Below, piece by piece: positions 49,006 to 59,019 of a DNA stretch of 64,000 nt. Every line of letters starts with the position of its first letter. Position 1 is the stretch's first letter. The DNA is taken from contig NC_089220.1 in NCBI RefSeq assembly GCF_963924675.1, positions 51,408,639 to 51,472,638 on the forward strand, given 5' to 3'. Source of the DNA: Phocoena phocoena. Its lineage: Eukaryota; Chordata; Mammalia; Artiodactyla; Phocoenidae. The position numbers and the translations under genes were made by a program. The notes beneath the pieces are model-generated. The model did not search any database and had not been told where the DNA came from. It worked only from the letters and a program-made list of their open reading frames with translations.

Positions 49006-51439
49006 TTGAACAACGAAATAAAAATAAAGCTATCTAACACATTATGATAATTATTTGCATCTCTTTTCATCTGCCAAAAATTTCTGGTAATGACAGTGGA
49101 GTGCAGAAAAACTTCAGAGTTCTCATTTTCTACGAGCAAAAAGTAAGCAAACAACAAAAACTACAAGAACAACAAAAGAGCATAAATTTCTTTAGTGGCA
49201 AGTACGGGAAATGTTTGTTTGTTTCTTATATACAATATATTACTTTTTTAATTTGAAATATTTGTAATACACCAAACATACCAAATAAGAGCAAAGCCTG
49301 TGGCATGGGTCACAACACTTAGATATCAGACATGTTCAAACCAGAGATCCATTGCTGACAGAGGAAAGCTGACATTTAATCTCTTTGCTTTATAAAGTTC
49401 TCTATTAGCTTTTGTTTGTAATGCAGTGAAGTTTGTACGATTATTCAGAACTTCCATCCTTTTGACACATTCATCAATAAAAATGTACAAGAACATAAAA
49501 TCATTTAAAATTAGTATTTAGTGACACTTACAAGTAAGGTTTTAATTGGTAGAAGGCAACTTTGCATTCAAAGTGCATATTATATGTCACTTTTAATTTA
49601 CTGCTATTGCAAGTTCCATGCTGACACTTCTGTAAAGGCAAAGTTGTTATTTATTCACCTCAGACCAAGAACATAGCATTCCTTTTAATTTCCATCCTAT
49701 TTTTGGTTCAATCTGAATATTTTTAGAACAGTTTTTGACATTAACTCTAGTGGTGAAAATGTAGATGTTTACTGATGAATCATATGCATACTCAAAACCT
49801 TCAGGCCATTAGTATGTTGACAACCCCGACAGGGCAAATATAAATTGATTTCACTTTCAAACAAAGAAAATTAGACATGCTATTACTAAATTTCATCATT
49901 GACAAATTGGAAATATATTTAACAGAAAGCAAATTGAACTATTGTAGTACTTGTTGATAGCTTCTAATTTTAAACTAAAGACATAGCTATCTCTGGGAAT
50001 TAATGGCTCAGTTTTCACATGATAACAAATAGACTTAACAGAGTCAGACTTTTAGAGCTGGTATTTTGTGGCTGGCTTGGAACAAGCTACAACATGATCT
50101 TGATTAGACTTTTAGTTTTCTTCAATTAAAAATATTAGGTATTAATATTCTCCTGAAATTATCAAAGCATTACAAAACAAGTGAGACAGAAAGTAACTTT
50201 ATATATATACAAACACATATATATATAATGTGAATATTCTTATATCATACGTTTACATATAAAATGCATATTTATATGTAAGGTTTTATGTATAATAAAC
50301 ATATTTTTCATAATCACAAATATTTTGGGGTTTGAGCTCTTATGTACTTCTTAGGCTAAAATTTGTCCTCATCTTTGACTTATGTTTTTTAACAATATTA
50401 AAGATACTCCTTCAGAGTAACAGTCACAGACCTGATCCTGTTGAATTTTTAAAATATATAAATATAATGGAGAATGATAGCTTATATAAAATTCTTATTA
50501 CATATAATGGTAATGATGATGCTATCCTGTCAGCAGGACATCTATCTTTTCCAATGGTGTTGTTTCCATCAGTGACTGGAAAGTTTATCTGCCAGACTCT
50601 TTGATTCTGATTCACAACAAACCTTTATAGGATTGTGGGGTTTTCATGGTAGTCCCTAATCATTAACAAAATGACATTGGGATGGGGAGAGAATTATCCA
50701 ACAGCTGAAATAACCACCATACATTTTGATTATGCCAGAAGAGAATATTATTTATTAGAACATACTTTAATACCTGTTTTCAGATATATAAAAATGAACT
50801 TATGATTATTTTATGTATGCTTGTCTTCATTCTTTGCTTTGTACCCTAATACCCTGTGTAAAATATACACTTATTAAATGATGTAATGGGAGCCTTATTT
50901 TAAAATCTGGCTTGTCTTATATAGTAGAGTTAATAATCACTTGGACAAAATTCTGCTTCAATTAATAGAATGTAAAATGGGAGACAAGTAACAGAGTCTG
51001 GCAGAGCCATAACTAATAAGATGGCATAAATACAAGAAGGAGAAGTCATGTAAGAAAACCCGATTATCGTTTTGTCAGAACATGGCATTAAATGAAAGGA
51101 ATTCAGTAAGTATAGATTATTTTTAGGAGGGCATTTTTTGTAGCACTTCAAGTATTTAATTTAATTTAAAATGAATTTGAAATGAATTCTGCTTGGATGT
51201 GTGAATACTGTTAGAAGTATCATAATCAGACAGTGGTTGTGTATTCAGGGCAAGTAGGTGGTACTAGCAGTTACCATGTGGAGGAACAGGGTAAAGAGTC
51301 AGGTAGAAACCACAGCATGCTTGAATTCAGAATGCACAGTCTCATATGTTTAAAAGCTATGCAAGTTAGTAATAGTGTTGACATTACTTATCCTTTTAAA
51401 ATTGTATTTATAGTAGCTATTGCAATCTAATTTGATAGT
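49006..51439. other. Unrecognised AT-rich DNA
   Basis: Includes a TA/CA-rich low-complexity stretch (about 50200-50300) and the donor-like copy of a local duplication (50047-50170). I see no gene. The frames 50332-50604 and 50424-50615 lie on opposite strands of the same DNA and have no motif. Confidence 0.5.
50047..50170 (+). repeat. Local direct duplication, copy 1
   Basis: 124 bp that align without gaps to 51527-51650 with about 16 differences, offset exactly 1480 bp. It contains 'gagctggtattttgtggctg' and 'aaaaatattaggtat'. I do not recognise it as a named repeat. Confidence 0.85.
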
Positions 51440-51760
51440 TTACCTGTTTCTTATTAATCTCCCCACTCACAAGATAATTTCCATGGAAACAGGGACCTTA
51501 TATTACTTATTCACAAAAGAGTAGAAGACTTCTAGAGCTGGTATTTTGTGGCTGGCTTGGAACTAGCTACAAGATGATCTTGATTAGATGTTTAGCTTTG
51601 TGCACTTAAAAATATTAGGTATAAATTTTCACCTGAAATCATCCAACAATATGTAGGTCTAACAACTTAGGCAAACATAGGAGCACATGGTAGGCATTCA
51701 GTTAAAAATTGTATGAATTATAATTCATGAATTGTAATTCATGAATGAATTACATTTTTA
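51440..51760 (+). repeat. L2 3' end, plus strand, interrupted by the duplicated segment
   Basis: 'taatctccccactcacaaga' and 'ggaaacagggaccttatatt' match the L2 'gtctccccaactagac' and 'gggcagggactgtgtctt' blocks. The tail resumes after 51655 as 'ggagcacatggtaggcattc' and 'tgaattataattcatgaatt'. The middle is filled by the 51527-51650 segment. Confidence 0.55.
51527..51650 (+). repeat. Local direct duplication, copy 2, inside an L2 end
   Basis: Aligns gap-free to 50047-50170 with about 87% identity. It has no A tail and no evident target duplication, so it does not look retrotransposed. Confidence 0.85.
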
Positions 51761-52315
51761 TGTTCTGCATTTTAAAAATTTTATACATTTAATGTGCATT
51801 TCTTTTATAAAGAGAACCCACAAGAAAGTTATGAAATTCTCCTATTCTTGTAGCATTTGTACTTAGAGTCTATTCATATAAGCTAAAGGATTCAGAGAAC
51901 AACATAATCATCTGTCATGTCTATGCAATCAGCAGTTTTTGGAATAACTGTATTTTTACTTTTAATATTTACACATGATTTAATGATTCTGTGAGAGAGT
52001 GAAAGAAGGGCAAAATGGATTTTTAATTTTGGATTTAATGTTTATTCCACTATGTGTATGTGTAAAGAAAATTTTCAGGAGTCCACAAACAGATATAAAC
52101 TATTTTTTTAAATTCCAGTTTAATCATTGACATTATTCTCAATCCAAAGCTTTCAGAGAAAGCTCTTTATAATTAATTAATCTGATACCATACTGGGATA
52201 TTAATTAGGAACTGAGCAATTGTTGAGGGTTTGAGGAACATAAAATGTATGCAGATTGCATTTTTAAGGATAGAGATTTCTAGTATCTAAAATAGTGGCT
52301 TGGCCATTATAGGAA
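51761..52315. other. AT-rich DNA without recognisable features
   Basis: No gene or nameable repeat is seen. Confidence 0.5.
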
Positions 52316-52330
52316 CACAATACTAATTTT
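52316..52330. repeat. Left target-site duplication of the young CHR-2 SINE
   Basis: 'cacaatactaatttt' is repeated exactly from 52543. Confidence 0.9.
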
Positions 52331-52542
52331 TTTTTTTTTTTTTTTTTTATGCGTTACGCGGGCCTCTCACTGTTGTGGCCTCTCCCGTTGCGGAGGACAG
52401 GCTCCGGACGCGCAGGCTCAGCGGCCATGGCTCACGGGCCCAGCCGCTCCGCGACATGTGGGATCTTCCCAGACCGGGGCACGAACCCGTGTCCCCTGCA
52501 TCGGCAGGCGGACTCTCAACCACTGCGCCACCAGGGAAGCCC
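52331..52542 (-). mobile_element. Young, near-consensus CHR-2 SINE, minus strand
   Basis: On the minus strand it runs from 'gggcttccctggtggcgcag' (52542) through B-box 'cgggttcgtgccccggtc' to 'agaggcccgcgtaacgc' and a pure A tail of about 18. Its CpG sites ('gcgcgtccgg', 'cgcggagcgg') are largely intact and the target duplication is perfect, both signs of recent insertion. Confidence 0.95.
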
Positions 52543-52557
52543 CACAATACTAATTTT
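52543..52557. repeat. Right target-site duplication of the young CHR-2 SINE
   Basis: 'cacaatactaatttt', identical to 52316-52330. Confidence 0.9.
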
Positions 52558-52939
52558 TTAAAATAATGAACAAAGAGGGAAGTAAAGAGCACACAGTCTC
52601 TGTCCCCAAGTATTCTAATTATTTGTAGAGGTGCCTCTATATACATATTTGTATGTAGAGGTGATTTTAATTGAATTAAATGAAAGGTGCAGGTTAAAGT
52701 GCTGCAAGCAGAGAAAAGTAGTTTCCTTATGTTACTCATATTATAAATTATAATATGTGGAATACTTGAATAAGTTTTTGTTTTTGCTTAGTATTGTTTT
52801 TATATTTATTTTTTTAAAAGCCACATTAAGTTTAATTTTATTTACTTGTAGCCAGATGCATCCTAAGAACAAACATGATTTGTAAATGTCTTCACTCTAT
52901 TATTTATATCTGTAATATGCTATTTCTTTTTTTTTCTAT

Positions 52940-53290
52940 TTTGTATTGTAGTAAAGCATACATAACATAAAATTTACTATCTTAATCATTTTAAAAATAT
53001 TTATTTATTTATTTGGTTGTGCCGGTCTTAGTTGAGGCATGCAGGATATTGTTTTGTAGTTGCAACATATGGGATCTTTAGTTGCGGCATGCGGGATCTA
53101 GTCCCCTGACCAGGAATCGAACCCAGCCCCCTGCATTGACAGTGTAGAGTCTTAGTCACTGGACTACCAGGGAAGTCCCTATGTTAATCATTTTTAAAGT
53201 GCACAACTTGGTGGTATTAATTACATGCATATTGTTGTGCAACCATCACCATTCATCTATATACATTGTGTATTTTTATATTTTAAAAAT
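52940..53290 (-). repeat. Ancient L1M-type 3' region, split by a SINE
   Basis: 'agcatacataacataaaatt' before the SINE and 'agtgcacaacttggtggtat' plus 'attgttgtgcaaccatcacc' after it form one continuous old repeat that I associate with ancient L1 3' sequences. Family assignment is tentative. Confidence 0.45.
52993..53179 (-). mobile_element. CHR-family SINE (short, older type), minus strand
   Basis: The right end 'ctaccagggaagtccc' is the reversed SINE head. The body has 'agttgcggcatgcgggatct', 'gaccaggaatcgaacccagc' (reversed B box) and a 'ttatttatttattt' tail at the left. The target duplications 'tatcttaatcatttt' (52978-52992) and 'tatgttaatcatttt' (53180-53194) match in 14 of 15. Confidence 0.88.
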
Positions 53291-54169
53291 GTATTTATAT
53301 TTTAAAAAATTATCAAATCAATCTCTTAATCAGAAAGTCACATCTGTGATCCACATAACAATCTACTTACATCACAGACATGAGAAGGCAGGAAGAAGAA
53401 GCTATGCTGTCAGAGGTGTGCTGTTAGATGGGGAAAAAGTGGACTAATGAAGGAATTAGAGTTCCCTGGGAATGCCTAGGAGTGTCTTGAGGAGGGAGAG
53501 AACAAGAGAATGGGAAGGTCATAAATTGTGTTCAACTAGGAAGAGAATGTAGTTGGAAACAACACAGGGGGAAAATTTCAGGAGAAAGTGGAGGTGTGGC
53601 CTGAGAAGTAGAAATAGAACAGAGGCAAAAAGTCATGGAATTCAGCAAGTCAGGTAGCAAATTGAAAAGATAGAGAAATGCTGTCCTGTCTGCTTTAGGT
53701 AAGTCATGGAGGTGCCCCACCTGTGGAGAAAAGCCCCTCCTAGAGTCTAGACTCAAGGCTCTATCCAAGGGCCAGTTGCATCCATTGGCCTGTGGTGATT
53801 AAAGGGTCAGGTGCATCCATTGACTTGTGGCCTTAAATCAGCAAACAATGCTCAGATTGCTAGTCCCACCAAGTGGTACCTCAGCTGTCCCTTTGGTTGA
53901 GCTCTGCTGTGAGTCTCCAGGAAGATGCAAAGTCTGGTAGAATCTGATAAAAGTGGCTCAAAGCTATAAAGAATTCATGTTCACATGCAGTCAATACAAA
54001 GGCTGCATCACATAGTGATTCCTGTAACAGTAGCGAGTGCACCCAGTCTGAGGAGTTAGGGATCTTCATCCAAGGAAATGACACATGGGCTGATATCTGA
54101 AGGAAGAGTAGGTGCTGAATGCACCTGATGATGAACATTTGTACTGTTTACAGTTTGGGGAAATATGAG
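53291..54169. other. No recognisable gene or repeat
   Basis: A purine-rich stretch, 53390-53700, is vaguely L2-like in composition but shows no diagnostic block. Confidence 0.45.
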
Positions 54170-54520
54170 CGTTCCAGTTGTTTTAATTCTCACCAACACT
54201 TGGAATTCTCAGGCTTTTTAGTTTTACTTATTGTGGTTGATATGTTGTTGTTTCTCGCCACATTTAATTTTCATTTCTCAGAAAAGTCATGAGGCTGAGT
54301 CTCTTTTCATGTTTATCAATCATTTGGATATCCTCTTCTTTGAAGAGTTAGGCCTTTGCCCTTTTCTTTTTATATTGAGTTCTTTGTCTTTTCCTTATTG
54401 ACTTGTAGGAGTTCTTTCTGTATTCTGGATGAGTCTTTTGTTGGATATTATTATTGCAAATATCTTCTCCCAATAATTGAACAAGTTTATTATCCTCTAC
54501 ATGTACAGTTAGATGAAATT
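54170..54520 (-). repeat. Ancient LINE-1 ORF2 fragment, minus strand
   Basis: 'tcatttctcagaaaagtcat', 'tcttttcatgtttatcaatc', 'gacttgtaggagttctttct' and 'gcaaatatcttctcccaata' follow, in reverse, the L1 ORF2 C-terminal region seen in copy C at about 34380-34590. Confidence 0.7.
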
Positions 54521-55157
54521 TAAAGAAATCATACAAAGATATCAGTCCACCAAACATTTGAAACTTTACTAGCTTGAAAATTTAGGTAAATACTTTTTTA
54601 TATAATTTATGCTTCCCACAATGAGCAACAATCACTCTAATATGTCAGTGCCAACAAAAACAAAGATCAAATTTGTATGTTGGCTGAATTATATGCCAGG
54701 AGGTGTTATGGAAGCATATGTGTCAAATGCTATGCAGAGTAGTAGGAGGGTAGGGGACATTCAGGAGAGAGGACACTGGTTAAATATAGGCCTAGAGAAA
54801 AGTGAAGGAGGAGTGAAGTCAGTCATCAAAGCTTAGATAGGAGAGACTCAAAGCTAAACTGAAGCCTCTAAACCAAAACAAAGAACTCTGTTAAAAGGAG
54901 AGTTCACAAGTCCAGCTATAAGCTTTGCACAAGAAATACACAGGGGAATTGATACAAAATCAAAGAAGAATCAAAGTAGGAGAAAATAAAAATCTCCTAG
55001 AAGTGAGATCCAGGTAAGATGCTGACAGATCATGGCAGAACTTCATTTAAAGACCCAGAGCTCTCATCCCTACACATCCTAAGGAGAGAGCACACTGAAT
55101 CCAAGGGCTGGCAAAAGTGATGCTCTTTTCTGGATTATCTAGATAATATTATTCCTT
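54521..55157. other. No recognisable gene or repeat
   Basis: A segment at 54715-54770 ('gtgtcaaatgctatgcagag') is faintly like reversed L2 coding sequence, but too short to call. Confidence 0.45.
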
Positions 55158-55614
55158 TTGTATTCATTTCCTGGGGTTGCTGTAAAAAAGAACAATAAAT
55201 CGAGTAGCTTAAAGCAACAGAAATATTGTCATAGTTTTGGGGGCTAAAAGTTCAAAATACAATATCAGCAAGGCTATATTCCCTCTGAAACCTATAGGAG
55301 AGAATCCTTCCCTGTCTTTTTCTAGCTTCTGCTGGTTTGTCAGCCATCCTTACCTTCCTTAGCTTGTTACACCTCAATCTCTGTCCCCATCATCAAGTGG
55401 CTATACTCTCTGTGTGTCTGCCTCTGTGTCTCTTCTCTTCTTATGAAGAAACTAGTCATATTGGATTAAAAGTCTGCCATACTCTAGTATGACCTCATCT
55501 TAACTTAGAGCTTAATTACATCTGCAAAAACCTTATTACCAAATAAGGTCATATTTGCAGGTACCAAATGGGACTTAAGCATATATTTTCAGGAACACTA
55601 TTCAAGCTTTAACA
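55158..55614 (-). mobile_element. MLT1-type MaLR LTR, minus strand
   Basis: 'ttcctggggttgctgtaaaa', 'gtagcttaaagcaacagaaa', 'tatgacctcatcttaactta', 'aattacatctgcaaaaacct' and 'aggaacactattcaagcttt' follow the reversed MLT1 order from one end to the other. Confidence 0.85.
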
Positions 55615-55739
55615 CGTTGTTTTTGACTAACTGAAACAGCTCTGTTGTGAATGTGAAGCTTAGGCTAAAAATGTAGAATAGTGGTTTCTGCAAAGAAACA
55701 GTCAAAGGCAAGGTGAGTTGATTGACACAATGCTAACAG

Positions 55740-55950
55740 CCAGTTTGAGGACTGACTCTGTAACAGACACTATTCTCCCCTCTTTATAAATATTGACACA
55801 TTTTTTTCCTCACTATGATCTATGAGGTTGTAGTTTTCTATTTATTTAAAGATGAGGAAACTAAAGCACAGAGATATCAAATTGCTGTGATGTGTCAAGG
55901 CTGGAATTTGAACTCAGCTAGTCCTACCTGGGATCTATATGCTTAACTAG
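55740..55950 (-). repeat. MIR SINE, minus strand
   Basis: 'aaagatgaggaaactaaagc' then 'acagagatatcaaattgctg' and 'ggctggaatttgaactcagc' is the reversed MIR core. Confidence 0.7.
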
Positions 55951-56406
55951 GATAATATTTCAAATCACAAGCTGTTTCCTCAGATTCCTATAAATTGTTT
56001 ATTATCAGCTACATGTTCCTTCTACCTTTTGATTAGCAGCATGGTGAGGTGCCAGTAGGTGGGGTGAGTTCAAAGGTGACATAGGACTGGCCACAAAAGG
56101 ATTACCAAGTTTACAAAATATAGCTGGCTCCAGCTTTGTATTAGTGTATGCTCATACTTATATGCATGCTTAAATCTCTATTTATTCTCATTATAATACC
56201 TACTTCTATCTATCTGAGAGTTTCTGAATGAATTACAAAGTTATATATACCCCTAATTGCCCTACACATATTTTCTATTCATATTCTATATTAGGACAAA
56301 TATTGAAGAACTGATATTTCAGCTTGCTACACTTAAATATTATTTTTATGAAAACATATCTATATAGATAGACAGGCATACCTATATGAAAATAAATTAA
56401 AAAATA
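55951..56406. other. No recognisable gene or repeat
   Basis: AT-rich; nothing nameable until the TA run that flanks the next SINE. Confidence 0.5.
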
Positions 56407-56412
56407 AAAACA

Positions 56413-56419
<7 letters not shown>
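56407..56419. repeat. Left target-site duplication of a CHR-2 SINE
   Basis: 'aaaacatatatat' is repeated exactly at 56642-56654. The TA run that follows (to about 56436) makes the exact inner edge uncertain. Confidence 0.8.
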
Positions 56420-56449
<30 letters not shown>

Positions 56450-56641
56450 GCAGTACGCTGGCCTCTCACTGTTGTGGCCTCTCCCGTTGCGGAGCAGAGG
56501 CTCCAGCCGCACAGGCTCAGTGGCCATGGCTCACGGGCCTAGCCGCTCCATGGCATGTGGGATCTTCCCAGACTGGGGCATGAACCCGTGTCCCCTGCAT
56601 CGGCAGGCGGACTCTCAACCACTGCGCCACCAGGGAAGCCC
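56420..56641 (-). mobile_element. CHR-2 SINE, minus strand
   Basis: Reads from 'gggcttccctggtggcgcag' (56641) to 'agaggccagcgtactgc' and an A tail (T run 56437-56449 on the plus strand), followed by a TA microsatellite. The A and B boxes are intact and there is a 13 bp exact target duplication. It is slightly more diverged than the copy at 52.4 kb. Confidence 0.94.
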
Positions 56642-56654
56642 AAAACATATATAT

Positions 56655-57318
56655 TACTTAAAACACTAGCCCATAATTTTTTGTAAACCTTAGGGTTATT
56701 TTAGAGGTTGAATAGAGATTTCATCAAATCTCTTTTCCATAATTTATAATTATGGAAAATTATTGCTGGCATTTCACTGCAAAACACCTGTAATTGAAGT
56801 TCAAAAATAATGTACTGAAAAAATGCTATTAAACTCATAGGTCAGGGCAAATGTGATAAAATATATTTCTCAAACTAACAGTTTATTATTTTAGATTTTT
56901 TTCTTCAAAATAAAATAGATCAGGAAGATATGACATCTGAAATGTGAGAATACAACACATGAAACTTTTTTTTTTTCTTTTTTAGGTATTTGAATGCTGA
57001 GTCTTGTTAAGTTTCTCAGAGATGCTGCCCATTTGGGTGGACCACCAGCAAATCAAGAAAATACTGTAAAATGTAAATATATGGTTCAAAGCTATGAGTA
57101 AAGCAGTTGAATTTACGTGTGCTCATCTACTGGTGTTTTGTTCTGGGGCATTTTTATTATAGTCTGTAAAATGGTGATAAGGAAGAGTGGGCACTGAGAA
57201 ATCAGACTCCATCATCACCAAGGTAGATAATCTTACCCAAATTTTAGGAAATGAGCTGATTTTTACTGTCTTAGGAGGCTTAAAGCATATATCCTTTTTT
57301 AAAACATATAGTCACAGT
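56655..57318. other. AT-rich DNA without recognisable features
   Basis: No gene or nameable repeat is seen. Confidence 0.5.
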
Positions 57319-57844
57319 TGTATAGAACCAACATGGTTGGCTGACATACCAATCTTGTAACCAAACAGGACCATATAGGGCCTTCCAGGGACAGACCCCT
57401 CCCCATATCCTTTGCTATAGCTTCTCTCTGAAGTACCTAGATAATAGTACGTCATGCTTATTTCCTGAGTTTTTCATATGCTAAAACCACCACCAAATGG
57501 AAGAAATTAACTACTTGATGACCATGAGCACATAACCCTGACCTTCTGGCACCTAAGAATTGGTAACCTTAACTCCTGTAACACCACCCTGTTACCTCAC
57601 CATCAACCAATCAGAGAACCGTGCAGGAGCTGATTACATACCCACATCCCTCACTTGGCCTTTAAAAATGCATTGCTGAAACCTTTTGGGGAGGTCAGAG
57701 TTTTAGAGCATGAGCAAGGCACCTGTTCTCCTTGTATTGGCATTTTTACAATAAATGCTGCACTTTCTTTCACCACAACCCGTTGTCAGTAGATTGGCTT
57801 TGCTGCGTCTGGGCAAGTAGATGGGCCCAAGTTTGGTTCAGTAA
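57319..57844 (+). mobile_element. Solitary LTR of a class I-type endogenous retrovirus
   Basis: About 525 bp with LTR organisation: it starts TG, then a CCAAT box (57607-57611), a TATA-like 'tttaaaaa' (57661-57668), a polyadenylation signal AATAAA (57750-57755), and a U5-like end 'gcccaagtttggttcagtaa'. No gag, pol or env sequence adjoins, and no primer-binding site follows, so this looks like a solo LTR left by recombination. The terminal CA and a target duplication are not evident; the right end may be eroded. Family name not determined. Confidence 0.65.
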
Positions 57845-58929
57845 TATTATTGAATAGAAAAGCAAAAAGTTTTGCAGACCTTAAAGCAATTTCTACAAAC
57901 TTGATGCTAGGAAACAAGGTCAGGTTCAAATTGCTCCATTTGATGCTTCCATGGGCAACTAATGGAGCAATTAAATCTGCTGACTACAAATAATTGTAAT
58001 AATGGGGATTTAAAGTTGAACTTGAAATGAATTAAGGTGCTGGTAAGGGTACAATATTTCCACGCTTCTCAAGGAAAAAAAAAAACCCAGATTTTCAAAG
58101 TGATACTTTTTTGAAAATGAAGCAAAAGTCAAAAGTAAGCTTGCAAAATTATGCTAAATGTAGGAAGCTGCCATGGTTACTATCTGAACATCCCATGAAA
58201 ATCTGTTACTAATAAAACTGTCAGTGGAGCCACCAGTGTCTATAACACTCCATCCTTATTCAGGCATAGCATCTTACCAAATCGAGTCTTGGAAATTCTG
58301 GTCACTGCTCTTTTGTGCTGGAGCATATCTCTCAGTTTTAGGGACATAAAGATAGCTCATTGTTGGGAAATTACATTTTCATTTTATTACAAATACTTTT
58401 CCTTTAAGATTTCTTCATACACTCCACATCTAACTAAACACCCTATTGTAACATGATTGCTGTTAATTGTATGAAACATTTCTTTGAGAGATGGGAAACA
58501 GTTGAGATAAAACATGGATCTTAGTTAAAGCATTTTATAGGGAGAAGAATACAGTGTGGATCTTTGAAATACTACCCTTAACATGGCCTCACAAGGGAAA
58601 TGGATAAGAGGCTTTCCTTTCTTATCAAAGTTCTTTCACTGTGAAAAGAATATTTGTGGAATATAAGACTAGAAAATACAACTCATGTGATTTTATTAAC
58701 AATTCTAAACTGTGTTAAAAGGATGTGTGACTACTGAAGAATAAGCTACCTTTAAGTGAAATAAAATTCATGTTTAATTCATCAATTATGTTAATTTAAA
58801 CAAACCCAAGACAATAATGACATATCTTATAAACCCTAATTTTTAATAAGATTTGTAGATTTGGATAAGGAATAAAACATAAGAAGAAAATTTACACACT
58901 GATATTTTATTCTACTTTTCCCTGGTCTT
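57845..58929. other. No recognisable gene or repeat
   Basis: AT-rich; no motif, RNA gene or repeat family is seen. Confidence 0.5.
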
Positions 58930-59000
58930 AATATGAATTTATTCATTTAACACATATTTATTGATCATCCACTGTAAGTTAGGTGCTTACCTGGATGCTA
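58930..59000 (-). repeat. L2 3'-tail fragment, minus strand
   Basis: 'ttcatttaacacatatttat' and 'tgatcatccactgtaagtta' is a reversed L2 tail. Confidence 0.5.
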
Positions 59001-59019
59001 AGATATTATTTCTTTCTAC

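Noticed and set aside
51709..51752. Palindromic 'attcatgaat' repeats
   Set aside because: They lie in the L2 tail, where 'gaatgaat' units normally duplicate by slippage.
52375..52566. Arg/Pro-rich open frames over the CHR-2 SINEs (also 14874-15143 and 56448-56669)
   Set aside because: They are frames through the SINE body and recur at every CHR-2 copy.
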